From positions 20,217 to 84,216 of the forward strand of contig JAJKFJ010022340.1 in assembly GCA_027382625.1 (NCBI GenBank): a stretch of 64,000 nucleotides of DNA, in the 5' to 3' direction. This DNA is from Tetmemena sp. SeJ-2015. Its lineage: Eukaryota; Ciliophora; Spirotrichea; Sporadotrichida; Oxytrichidae. Position 1 is the first letter of the stretch. Each line of letters begins with the position of its first letter. This document shows positions 49,782 to 60,240 of this stretch, one piece after another. Below the pieces are notes generated by a model that was given only the letters and a program-made list of their open reading frames with translations, was not told where the DNA came from and ran no database searches. A program made the translations under genes and the position numbers.

Positions 49782-50748
49782 TCAACTCTCTTACAACTAC
49801 TCACTATTAATCCTCTCTATCGATACTTAATCATGCATCAAGTGATAGAGCAGCAGCTTCTTATAGTGTTCCTTAACTAAGTTCCAGTAAAACTCAATGC
49901 CGTTGAACTCTGGCGAGTATGGAACATTAAAAACAGGAGTGATGTTCAGCTCAGCGTATGCCTTCTTCGCTTCCTTTGTCTTTGTGTACGCGGAGGTTGT
50001 CAACGAGTAGAACGATCTCACCGTCTGTGATCTTCTCTCTGAGCTTCTAAAGGAACGCAGCATAATTGATAAAGCGAGGATGAAGGACATAAGCTTCTAA
50101 ACCTGAGTCTTTGCTGATTCCTGCAAATAACACACTTGTAGTTATATTTAAAACTTCTATGTTATCGTGCTTCTTGTACCAGCTCTTCTTCATGAAGGTG
50201 TTGTGTGTGAACACAGCTTCGTCAGCACATACACACTTCACGCTATCCCTCTCACACCTGAGCAGCTAGTCGTAAATATATTTCAAATTATTAAAATAAA
50301 ATGGCTTAGTGAAGTCTATAACTTGTTTCACTCGATTCACAGTTTTGTACGTTATGCCATTTCAACGATAGATGTTTGCTACAGTCTACAGAGAGATCTT
50401 GATATAAGGAAACTATCTATGGAAAATCTTCGCGCGCTACTTCAAACTGAAGTGCGCTTAGTGGCGAAGAGTTCGAGGATAAATCAAATAATTGATGTGC
50501 AAATCTTGAAACTTAGAAGTGCGATGAGGAACAGCTGTAACTCCTAACTTTATCATCTGCAAAGCAATTTTCAAATGCGAGAGTATGGTGCGCGCTGGCA
50601 CTCTCAGCATTTTTACGATGGAGTTGACGTTGAGAACTGGCTATTACTACTGATAAGGGTGACTACATCCATACTTTAGAGTCAAAATGAACTTGTGATA
50701 GGATGTATCACGTAGTTATTTTTTAGTAATTTCGCGTTTGACTCACAT
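49782..50748 (-). pseudogene. TBE transposase (42-kDa type), DDE, frameshift and TGA codons
   Basis: The frame runs from inside the right inverted repeat (ATG at 50748, immediately followed by TGA) through KQLRDTSYHKFILTLKYG, an HTH-like NSIVKMLRVPARTILSHL, and PRTLRHQAHFSLKQRAK, then an in-frame TGA between NIYR and NGITYKTVNR. The catalytic core has the first Asp in CVCADEAVFTHNTF, the second in IVLLVDNLRVHK and the Glu in PYSPEFNGIEFYWNLV. A one-base frame change near 49995 precedes the last motif. The frame stops at TGA 49782-49784. About 330 codons in total, close to the 42-kDa TBE transposase. The triad is complete, but the reading frame is broken in three places. Confidence 0.85.
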
Positions 50749-50811
50749 GATTATAACTATTAATTATAAAGAATTTATTTTTTATTTTCTTATCATATTA
50801 TAGGGTTTTTA
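50746..50811 (-). repeat. TBE right terminal inverted repeat, telomere unit damaged
   Basis: Inverse of the left repeat from TTATAATCATG to ATAATATGATAAGAAA. The telomeric part is reduced to AAAAACCCT instead of two C4A4 units. The missing outer bases hide any three-base target duplication. Confidence 0.8.
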
Positions 50812-51491
50812 CTCTGCATCGGTCCAAGATTAAAAACTATGTTGTTTGGATCAATTTCTGGTCAATTTTTAGAGGCTCCTTCTTCGTTGAGATCTTGCAA
50901 ACGCTGATGAAGGCCTTGTCCAATATGGCAAAGTATCGAGCAGCCTCTTTGAATTAGATGTACATGTTCCGAACAATTAACCTAATGCTACACTTCTCCA
51001 TAGCAGATGTGCGTTTTAAGGAGATTTTGTGGCTAGAGATTTTTTTGAGAGTAACCACCGACGATATCAAATACTCCACCATTCCGGCCTGCCTGTAGAT
51101 AACTCCGACTATCTTATTCGAGAGTTCGATGACATACTACTGAAGGTCTATAGGCTTGAGCCTACTCTCAGGGTGAGCGTTGAGGATATCCACGTGATCA
51201 GGGACCTTACCAAGCTTTGAGATGAGGGCATAGGAAGGGCCCAGGTATTGCATGCAACGCTGGTTGTGCAAGTCACCTTCAAGGAGGACCTGGTGGCGTA
51301 CGGCTGAACCTAGACTTGCGATAGAGTCAGCCTCGGGCAGTTTGCGATAGTTGATATTGATTTGGATATGTTCTGGCACTGGCTGCTGCTGAAGGTATGC
51401 GATTCCGCTGAGCCTTCACGTGTTGGAAGTTAGGCGAAGTGTCGATATCCTATAAATTAGCAAGCGTTTGCTCTTCATTTAAGTATATCAT
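50812..51491 (-). CDS. Gene K, 5' part (upstream of the TBE)
   Basis: ATG at 51491: MIYLNEEQTLANLQDIDTS and PNFQHVKAQRNRI, then a frame change near 51400 into VPEHIQININYRKLPEADS. From there it runs without a break through LGSAVRHQVLLEGDLHNQ, PSYALISKLGKVPDHVDIL, LSNKIVGVIYRQAGMVEYL, SAMEKCSIRLIVRNMYIQF and IDQKLIQTTQFLILDRCR, directly into the right end of the TBE. Few TAA/TAG codons, GC above the surroundings, no TGA over about 190 codons. The coding sequence resumes across the TBE at 46759. No known family recognised. Confidence 0.65.
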
Positions 51492-51499
51492 AGCCCCTT

Positions 51500-51700
51500 C
51501 TAAGTAAGACTTCGGTAATATAGAAGGGTTCGGAAAGCGGTCTCAGGTGGAGGTTTCTGGCTAAGGAAGGGATCAGCCGGTCAAGCTCTGAATGACCACT
51601 AGCTATGATAGATATTGAATTGGAGGGGGCGGAGTGTTTCGACTGAGCCGTGGCTATAGTGACTGCGATTAACTTAATTAAAATAGTAAGCCTTAAGCCT
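51500..51700. other. Intergenic region upstream of gene K
   Basis: Holds the presumed promoter of gene K. No motif identified. Confidence 0.4.
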
Positions 51701-52040
51701 TTCAGATCATTCTATTATTATCCGTTCAGCCCCGATTTTTCAAAACCTTTTCAGTTTCATTCTTTAAGGCCTGGACGAACGAAGACGAAGCAATTGCCAT
51801 CTGGGTTAAAACTTGGTACTGTAAGCGCTTCTTGTCGGCCGAGAATTGCTAAAAAAATGTCCAAAAAAATGTAATTTTACTTTATTAAATTCCACAATTG
51901 TAGGGTAATTTATGGATATGAACATGCCAATTATGGATGGGTTTGAAGCCACTTCTCTAAAGTTCAGTAAAAAGACTAAAAACTGTGGCTACTTACTGGG
52001 CAAGCTGGCTTCCTAGCCAGTAGTCAAAAATCGGCGCTGA
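51700..52040 (+). CDS. Response-regulator-like fragment, copy 3 (best preserved)
   Basis: The plus strand reads KAWTNEDEAIAIWVKTWYC and KRFLSAENCQKNVQKN, then a 33-nt intron (GTAATTTT..CAATTGTAG, about 51871-51903), then MDMNMPIMDGFEATSLKFSK (51912 on). The D-x-N-M-P-x-M-D-G-x-E-A-T motif is the phospho-acceptor region of a receiver domain; the first Asp would be phosphorylated by a sensor kinase. The frame ends at TGA soon after KLAS. No histidine kinase or output domain is next to it. It could be the C-terminal receiver of a hybrid kinase or a partial duplicate, since two worse copies exist at 23.4 and 33.3 kb. Confidence 0.5.
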
Positions 52041-52570
52041 GTATAATTATAGGTTGAATACGAATGTATTATCGCAGGTTGATGTTCTTTAAATAAACGA
52101 ATTAGGAATTGGCAGGGTTATAGAATTGTTTTTATTGTAGGCTTAAAGAGCAGCAAGAGGTGCACTTGATCATATCTTTCAAAATCTATTTTTGCCTTGA
52201 CTCTTAGTTCAATTCTTTAATGTCTTCTTCTTCATCTACTGCAACTACAGTTTTAAATTGACTTCACCAATCTTACCTGAATAATCGAAGTTGAAATTCA
52301 TGTTGTGCGCACTCTGATGTTAGATTTTCGATTTGAATTGATCTATTTTAAGCAATCCTCTCACTGCCTTCCTCGCTCAATCTAAAATAAAATGTTAAAA
52401 CATTTTTAGATATTAGCATTTGCGTCATGATAGTGTTGAAAAATAAAGATTAGCAGATACTTACAAGAAGCACTCGTAAGACTCATTGCATTCAAACTAG
52501 CATAGTCGATTTACTTATTATATTTGCCTTCTTCCTCTTCTTCATTTTCATTAATTATTAAATTAGTCCC
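52024..52570 (-). CDS. Gene J, small acidic three-exon gene between inverted repeats
   Basis: Exon 1 (about 52570-52465): NEEEEEGKYNKQIDYASLN and AMSLTSAS up to a GTAAGT donor. Exon 2 (to 52277): SRKAVRGLLKIDQFKSKIQ and HQSAHNMNFNFDYS. A 32-nt intron (52245-52276) follows. Exon 3: VAVDEEEDIKELNQESRQK and DMIKCTSCCSLSLQQ, ending at TGA 52024-52026 inside the left repeat. The phases fit if the first acceptor is GATTGAG. No family recognised; CTSCC could be a metal-binding knuckle. The whole gene lies within an element bounded by about 50-bp inverted repeats. Confidence 0.45.
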
Positions 52571-52632
52571 TATATATTTCTGTTTATTTAAAGAACATCA
52601 ACCTGCGATAAAACATTCGTATTCAACCTATA
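52050..52632. repeat. Element with about 50-bp terminal inverted repeats
   Basis: TAGGTTGAATACGAATGT and the following GATGTTCTTTAAATAAAC at 52050-52098 are repeated, with one mismatch, in inverse orientation at 52582-52632. The interior of about 480 bp contains gene J. It may be a non-autonomous transposon carrying or interrupting a gene. The target duplication is not clear. Confidence 0.6.
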
Positions 52633-52639
52633 TTAACCA

Positions 52640-53610
52640 TTTTAATAGCGAAAAAGCTTGATGTGGTAAATGGGTGCTACTACTACAAATGCCAGTTAGG
52701 GACCTCGAACCAAACAGAATTAATTAAATGTAATTACGCCATCTTGTATATATATATATATATTTAATCTTTTCAATACCTTAATAAACCAGATTATTTT
52801 TTAATTTTTAGGAGTTAGAGAAAGGCACTGTTCCAAAAATTGGATCCACCTTGCCATTTCTTAGGAAAACTTTTTTAAATAATCAAAAGGGATGGAAAAA
52901 AAAGTATTATTTTCTTTTAAGAGATAGGAATGACAGTATTTTTCTCTTTATGCTATCTTAAAAATACCAAGTTATTTCTTATTTGCAATTAAGCCTAAAA
53001 ATTAGTAAAGTTTTAAGGTTATCAAAACTGGAATTTTTTCCACTTAATAGGATATTTTCAAGACTCACTTCTGATTCAAGGCGTCATAGGCTCGCACTTT
53101 TACTTGGGAAGTGATTACTCATGTGTATTAGTAACTCCTACTGATTTACTCCAAAATTCCACTTTAAATCCTTAAAATATATCTTTAAATTACTCTTGAT
53201 ATAATGTTAGAGTAGTTTTCCTAACCCTAGCTAAGAATTATTATTTATTAAGAATCTCATAAAACCTATTGCCTCTTTCATTCTGGTTTTTACTCTTACA
53301 AATATAACTATAGATTCTTTTTATAGCTAGGATTTTATCATATTAATGATTTTTAATAAACTAAATTCATGATATTAAATGAGCATATATTAAACTATGT
53401 CAAATTTAAATAATTTTTTTACCATTCGATAAATCCAATAGGATAATTTAATAACCTTTTAATTTTTTAAGGGTCAACTCAAAATATCTATCAAAATATT
53501 TGATGATAAGGATTCTTGATCGATATATGATAGTATTTGAGCATGCCTTTTTATATTTGTGAGGTAAGAAATATAGACAAAATAATTTGAATTTATTCGA
53601 ACAAAACAAC
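52640..53610. other. Spacer downstream of gene G
   Basis: Contains a TA microsatellite at 52747-52763 and a minus-strand segment near 52900-52835 reading KSFPKKWQGGSNFWNS, which weakly recalls the FP.WFG block of genes A and B. It is too short to call. Confidence 0.35.
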
Positions 53611-53616
53611 CACCTA

Positions 53617-56285
53617 TCAATGTTAAATCTAAGCAATAATGTTTAAGAGAGGAGAGATCTTAGGGACTCCTTGTATTCTATCTCTTAAATTGTTAAAGTA
53701 AAACTCCTGGGCAGTGACTTGGAGAGTGAGAAGTTTCAGTCTGAATTTCTCTTAGGCTTGAGCCACAGTTCTTTGGAAACCTGCTGCGTCTTATTGCAGC
53801 TGTACTATGATTTGGATTAAATGCTCTGGCCTTTCTGAAGCGAATGTTTTGAATATTCTTCTATTGGTCTAGCCCTTGGTTCTAACAGCTTTGATCCAAG
53901 TGGGGAATCTTGCCTCTAGTCTTAGCATTAAGAAATTATAAAATTTATTATAAATCGTAGTCCATGCTTTAGCTCAACTGCTTGAATAAATACACAATGT
54001 AGGGTTTGACTTTTTATATTTGCTCATTCTTAAATAGAATAAAACTATCTTCATGTAGGTATCGATAGCATCAATTAAAGGATGGTTGGGCACTCCTTAG
54101 TTCTGCTCAAATGCTAAAATTATCCAATTTAATATTTATATTATTTATTAAAGTTATCAAGCTTGCTGCCTCATTTAAAACTACTCTACTATATGCTACT
54201 CCAATTTAATCTACACAAATAACTTCTAAAGATCAAATTAAATCATGATTATTATTTTTCTAAAATTAATGCATAAGAATTTAATATAAATTCTGGAATT
54301 ATTTTTGCGACAATTTCAGCTAAATTTTATTTCCTGAAATTATAAATCCACACTTTAAAATCTAAAATTTTCCTTTTATTCTTCGTTAAATGACTCTTTG
54401 GAGAAGAGGATTTGAGGTAAAGAGAGAAGCATTCATGGAGTTATAGAGTAGCTCAATCTTATAAATATTTATTTGAATTGAACAATCTTTGTTTCGTTCG
54501 AGAATAGGACATTTTAAAAAGCGTCAACCTCATCTTGGATAACATTTTAATAAAATTAACTTCTCCAATGATGTCGCACAATATAATAGTAAAAGGAGCC
54601 TCTACGTCCAGCTCTTACAGGAACTCATCAAAACGATTAATGAAGTTATAAGCAACCACAAAATTAAATCGAACATCTGCAATGAAAATTAAATTTTAAA
54701 GAATCAACAAGTTTCTTTAAAGTAGATCTAGAGTAAAATACAATGAATATGAATTCCATTATAATTCTTCACAAAATTTTTGCTCATTTAAATTATGAAA
54801 GTTTAAGAAGTTATTAAGAGAAAATGAGTTTTTTAATTAAAAAATTAGAGAGATTATTTTGATAACTAAAGAAATTCCAAATTCTGTAATATTTTCTTTG
54901 CGTAATTCAATGTAGTTTAAGCCAGCTTTTTGGATGAATACTTGATTGTCTTTTCTGTGAGCTTATTAAATCATTTTTCTTACAATTCCGTGAGCTAAAA
55001 GAGGATTTCTTTTGAGTTACTCGAAATTAGTACTCAAAGCTTTCAGACAAAAATCTAGATAGCCATCCATGTCGCTTTGAGGTATCTTATCAAACTCATC
55101 CTCCAAATAAGAATAGATGAACTCCCAGACTATCCTAACTTTTCTTTCCTTAGGGTTTTCATCTATAAACTAAACCTCAGCATCACCATCATCCTCAACA
55201 CCACCATCTTCTTCTTCTTCTTCGTCATCATTAATTCCTTCTTCCTCTTTCTTTTCTTCTTCTTCATCTTCAGATCCCTAATTTTAATTATCTGAGTTTT
55301 CTTGATTGCTTTATACAGAGCCTTTTGAGTCATTTAATTTTATGACCATCTCTATCTTCTCAATAGGACTATCCATGTCAAATTTAATACAATTCAGAGC
55401 AGATATATCAATCTAGAATTAATTTTATTCTGAATAATTTTATTAATGAACCTATTTATCGATTTAATTTTTAAATGTTAACAATTCTTTTAGCAAGTGT
55501 ACTCAATTCCAATATGCATTTTAATATATGTTATTTATTTTTAATTAATGCCTTTTTCATAAATATTGTTGATTACTTTCTGTTTGTACCTAATGAGGAA
55601 CTATATCATAGAGATTTCATTATTTTGTTGGAAGCCTTTACAAAATATATAATAAGCACTAATAAAACTCTATATTCTCAAGAACCTGTATCATTAACTC
55701 TTCGTAGGAAGTTCCTATTTTAGAAATAGCCTCTATTAGTTGCTCTGTTGGGAGTGTCATTTAATATAAACTGATATTTTAACATTTGGTAGATAGTCTG
55801 AATAAAGGCCTTGTAAATTATGTACTTAGTATACAAACCAAAGATTTTATTTTATTAATCTTTTTCTTCTTCACCATGCATGAATCCATATATTAATTAT
55901 TTATTTTAGTATAATTATGAACTCTAGTATTTTTAAATTTTCCTCAGCCTCTATTTAGACTATTTAATTTTCAAGTCGATCAAAGAATTTATTATCAATA
56001 AAAAATAATTAAAAAAAAACTTTTTCTATTATTCAAAAATTATTTGAAATATTTTATAGTATGAATTAGTTAAAGATTCAATATTAAAATTATCCAAAGA
56101 ATTATTTCTTTCTGAAATGCTTATTAATTAAAAATTTAGAGAGATATAGATATCTTTCTCATAACTAATTGATTATATAATAATATTAAAGAGTTCTTTC
56201 GGATTGATATACTCTCTGAACGAGTTCACAATTAGAAGTGTTTGCTCTATGAAACTGTGATACATTAAGTAGATGGATTTTTAAA
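53617..56285 (-). CDS. Gene G, large helical protein with a long acidic region
   Basis: Minus strand. From about 56285: YHSFIEQTLLIVNSFREYIN and LFNIIIQSISYEKDIYI; then KIFGLYTKYIIYKAFIQTIY and TLPTEQLIEAISKIGTSYEE; then an acidic run EEEGINDDEEEEEDGGVEDD (55265-55190); then VRIVWEFIYSYLEDEFDKIP, LLAHGIVRKMIQQAHRKDN, FVVAYNFINRFDEFLQELD, VIQDEVDAFQNVLFSNETK, ARFPTWIKAVRTKGQTNR, ERPEHLIQIIVQLQQDAAG and FRLKLLTLQVTAQEFYFNN, ending at TGA 53617-53619. Frame shifts near 55760 and 54550, an in-frame TGA at 53974-53976, and several unplaced introns remain. The helical repeats resemble HEAT/armadillo-type scaffolds, but I cannot name the family. The 5' end is not determined. Confidence 0.6.
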
Positions 56286-56289
56286 TCAT

Positions 56290-57820
56290 GAATATAAAAA
56301 CTATTCGAAATATCATATTTTACTTTTAAAATTATTTTTTTGATACTTTTATAAATATTGAAAATTAATTATTTACTTTTTTAATATCTTGATTAATTAT
56401 GCTTGGTGCAAAAATAATTATTTAAAGAAAATATTGCATTTTAAATTTAACTGTTGATAATAAAAATAAAGAAAATCTTTACGAACTTTAAAATGCTTTG
56501 CTGTTGTGAAAATTTACGAAATAAATTAAAGACAAATATTTTTATTTTATGTCTACATCTAAAGATATTTATTTTTAAGAAAAAACTCATCAAAAATATA
56601 AATTTCTTTTCATAAAAAAGTTTATTATATTTTATTCACATTACATTATATTTGAATAGATGGCGTATACTAGAACACAGTCTAATTTAGTATTTTTTGG
56701 AAGAAGCAACTTAAATATCTATTCATAGAACCATTCACCTTGCTCTTTTCAAATAAAAATACATTAACCAAAAAAATTGGCAAATCAAAAGTATTTAATC
56801 TTTAAATATGTTAATAAATTATTTCTGGGTTTTTATTCCAAGGTGGAGACTCAAGCTTGTATTGCAATAATGCAAAATTATAATTTTTGAGTAATTACTC
56901 TTCATTATTATTTTATTATAAAAATTGTCAATTAATTTAAGTTAGCTTTGAAACTAAAAAATAAACATATAAATTATTTTATTAGCCTATATATTTAAAA
57001 TCATTTTTTTGCTTCTAGAGATAAAATTAAAGATTCCATCAATTATTTACTAAAAGCATAATTCAATTGAATTTTAATAAAACATTGATTCTCAATAAAT
57101 ATTAAGTAAACCCTAAATATAAAATATAATGTTATTTATGAATAATGAAAATCTTGATATTTAGGGAAAGCAGTCCCTTGTTTCTATCTTCTTCACTAAA
57201 GTTTTGCATAATTTAATTTATTATATCTTTATATCTAGTTTCTTATAGCAAGTTAACTGCACTCAAATCTATACATAATAAATAATATCTCTGCTTATAT
57301 TTTATTTAATCCTATTAAATTGATCTCTTTTCGCTTCAAAGTCACCATCTTCTAGTAAATATTCCCCATTTTTAATATAAAGCATAAAATAAGGTTGGTC
57401 TAATAATAGTTAATTAAAAAAATAGCTTCCTTATTTTTTCTTGAAATATTAATAATCGATTAATTTCCTCTTGAAATTATGTAAAAATAAAATATATATT
57501 TTCATGACTTGTTATTTTCTTTCTTAGAAGAGAAGCCTGGTACTCTTATTCTTCGATTTGTTAGAGGAAGATCAAAATGTTTTAGTCTTATAAAATATAA
57601 AAACTTGCTGCTTAGTTTATGAAATAGATAAATCTTTCACTAATTCGAGCTTATCGATAATTAAATATATTTTGCATAAAATGCATGCAAAATAGAATAT
57701 ATTATTACACTTAATATAATGTATTTGTAGAAGGGATACTTTCCGATTAAAAAAAAATTGTAAACAAATTTTATTCCAGAAGTGTTTGTCTTGATGATAT
57801 AATTACGTTTTGGAGGCTCG
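56290..57820. other. AT-rich spacer between gene G and the palindrome
   Basis: No frame with protein-like content was found. It may include 5' exons of gene G. Confidence 0.4.
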
Positions 57821-57834
57821 ACAATATTACTAAT

Positions 57835-58701
57835 TTAAGCTTGATTTAGCGAATTTTTTTAATTTATGGATTCTACTGATAGTTAAAGTTTCTGTATTGG
57901 GATTCCCTTTGTAGGCCTTGAGTTTCCTGGCAGTTGAGAAAAGTGTCCATTTGGGACGATCTAGGGCTCATTGGATAGCGCTTGCAAAATTAAGAGGGCT
58001 TTATCCTGTGCGTTGACCCTCTATCTGCTCTCCTGATGGAGTTAACCGGGCTTTAATGTGGCAGGTGCCAATTGTTCATAAATGCAACCTCCTAATTAAA
58101 TTGCCCTCACAAATTGAGGATTCAGTCTAAGTCGCCAGGATCATTGTTTCTCCCCTTGAAATGAGCGTTCCATCGATACTCATATTGCTAGGTTTTTTAG
58201 ATTGCGAGTATTATAGTCATTTAAAGTAAAATCTAGCAAGAAATTATACATTATGGGATGAATACGAAAAGAAAATCGTCAATCATAAAAAAAAGAGATT
58301 TAAAATAACCCCTAAGCCCTAATTATTTATTGCTTTCTCTTAAATCTGATTATTTTTACTATGTAATTTATAATGATTACGAAATGGAAGTCTTACAGTT
58401 ATTCTTCATGATCTGCGTTTAGATACGATTACCATCTGCGTTCATATCTGTTCTCTCGATCTTTGTGATTTTTATACTTCCATCGGATTCCCATATTCAA
58501 TCCCTTTCAGGAATGATGAGTTATTTTGTTATATCATCTTGATTGATATTAGGAGGGAGGTTGGCTCTTATCAGATTATTGCTGAATTCCGCGATTTTAT
58601 TTGAATTTATGAATTAGAGAGATTCGATCCCGATTACTATTATTTAAATCCCCTCCCGTTGCCAGCTGGCCACCCGGACTCCTCCAGTCACTCTGTCTAA
58701 A
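57835..58701 (-). pseudogene. Left-arm copy of the palindrome gene fragment
   Basis: Mirror image of the plus-strand copy at 59374-60240, with the same exon, intron and in-frame TGA. See that entry for the protein content. The two copies diverge from each other with 5' ends facing the palindrome centre. Confidence 0.5.
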
Positions 58702-58979
58702 ATTGTATTTTATAGTTCTTACCCCCGATAACGTAATCATATTTGTGCCATATTAAATAGTTAGATGCATTAAGTTAGTTGACTTTGGTATATATAAAAA
58801 CTAAAAAAACTAAAATTATTTGAGCTATAATAAGGAATAAAAATATTTTTAGAGATGGAGCTCATAATATCTGAGAAACAGAATGGTTTTTAGAAATTAT
58901 TTAAAAGTTGGAATGTTATAAATCACTTTTTTTAAAAAATTAATTAGGTTAACTGTCAATTAATTAAAAAACTTTTACC

Positions 58980-59095
58980 CGCGTGGGGTTCGAACGACCG
59001 TCCTCCAATTAATTATCAGACTCAATAGATAGGAATACCATTGAGCGGGCGGAGTCTGACTAATTATTGGAGGACGGTCGTTCGAACCCCACGCG
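58980..59095. other. Palindrome centre with paired TTCGAA motifs
   Basis: Each arm holds GTGGGGTTCGAACGACCG or its inverse next to the 28-bp loop. The motif resembles the B box of a tRNA gene (GGTTCGAANCC), and a T run follows on each outer side. However, the bases around it do not fold into T and acceptor stems. Confidence 0.4.
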
Positions 59096-59373
59096 GGTAA
59101 AAGTTTTTTAATTAATTGACAGTTAACCTAATTAATTTTTAAAAAAAGTGATTTATAACATTCTTAACTTTTAAATAATTTCTAAAACATTCTGTTTCTC
59201 AGATATATGACTCCATCTCTAAAAATATTTTTTTCCTTATTATAGCTCAAATAATTTTAGTTTTTTTAGTTTTTATATATACCAAAGTCAACTAACTTAA
59301 TGCATCTAACTATTTAATATGGCACAAATATGATTACGTTATCGGGGGTAAGAACTATAAAATACAATTTTAG

Positions 59374-60240
59374 ACAGAGTGACTGGAGGAGTCCGGGTGG
59401 CCAGCTGGCAACGGGAGGGGATTTAAATAATAGTAATCGGGATCGAATCTCTCTAATTCATAAATTCAAATAAAATCGCGGAATTCAGCAATAATCTGAT
59501 AAGAGCCAACCTCCCTCCTAATATCAATCAAGATGATATAACAAAATAACTCATCATTCCTGAAAGGGATTGAATATGGGAATCCGATGGAAGTATAAAA
59601 ATCACAAAGATCGAGAGAACAGATATGAACGCAGATGGTAATCGTATCTAAACGCAGATCATGAAGAATAACTGTAAGACTTCCATTTCGTAATCATTAT
59701 AAATTACATAGTAAAAATAATCAGATTTAAGAGAAAGCAATAAATAATTAGGGCTTAGGGGTTATTTTAAATCTCTTTTTTTTATGATTGACGATTTTCT
59801 TTTCGTATTCATCCCATAATGTATAATTTCTTGCTAGATTTTACTTTAAATGACTATAATACTCGCAATCTAAAAAACCTAGCAATATGAGTATCGATGG
59901 AACGCTCATTTCAAGGGGAGAAACAATGATCCTGGCGACTTAGACTGAATCCTCAATTTGTGAGGGCAATTTAATTAGGAGGTTGCATTTATGAACAATT
60001 GGCACCTGCCACATTAAAGCCCGGTTAACTCCATCAGGAGAGCAGATAGAGGGTCAACGCACAGGATAAAGCCCTCTTAATTTTGCAAGCGCTATCCAAT
60101 GAGCCCTAGATCGTCCCAAATGGACACTTTTCTCAACTGCCAGGAAACTCAAGGCCTACAAAGGGAATCCCAATACAGAAACTTTAACTATCAGTAGAAT
60201 CCATAAATTAAAAAAATTCGCTAAATCAAGCTTAAATTAG
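59374..60240 (+). pseudogene. Right-arm copy of an unidentified gene fragment
   Basis: The exon at 59374-59673 (after ACAATTTTAG, before GTAAG) reads TGGVRVASWQREGIQIIVIG, ESLQFINSNKIAEFSNNLI, RANLPPNINQDDITKQLII, PERD, then an in-frame TGA, then WESDGSIKITKIERTDMNA and DGNRIQTQIMKNN. The second segment (59855-60240) reads TQQYEYRWNAHFKGRNNDP and, one frame on, LNPQFVRAIQLGGCIYEQL, APATLKPGQLHQESRQRV, AQDKALLILQALSNEPQI and GHFSQLPGNSRPTKGIP. The content is strongly protein-like. The first exon has a faint alpha-crystallin/Hsp20-like look (FSNNLIRANLPP...DGSIKI), but this is weak. No start or stop identified. Confidence 0.5.

Larger units (their letters stand above)
46760..50811. mobile_element. 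TBE-type (telomere-bearing element) transposon inserted in gene K
   Basis: The left end starts CAAAACCCCAAAACCCC, two units of the hypotrich telomere repeat, followed by ATAATATGATAAGAAA. The right end carries the inverse of ATAATATGATAAGAAA and one damaged telomere unit (TAGGGTTTTT, 50801-50810). Both inverted repeats finish in TTATAATCATG (about 84 and 66 bp). The total of 4.05 kb equals the known size of Oxytricha TBE elements. It contains three coding regions, as TBEs do: a Tc1/mariner-type transposase, a zinc-finger ORF and a third ORF. All three carry frameshifts or TGA codons. In Oxytricha, TBEs are confined to the germline and cut out of genes during macronuclear development. Confidence 0.9.

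Noticed and set aside
55077..55295. Plus-strand ORF rich in Phe and Ile
   Set aside because: Antisense of the acidic run and following helices of gene G; GAA/GAT runs give F/I/L on the other strand.
55475..55723. Plus-strand ORF of 82 codons
   Set aside because: Antisense of gene G exons starting TLPTEQLIEAISK on the minus strand.
58980..59095. tRNA-like B box (GGTTCGAA) and T runs at the palindrome centre
   Set aside because: Neither strand gives pairing T-arm and acceptor stems at the right distances; the TTCGAA is self-complementary and appears by symmetry.
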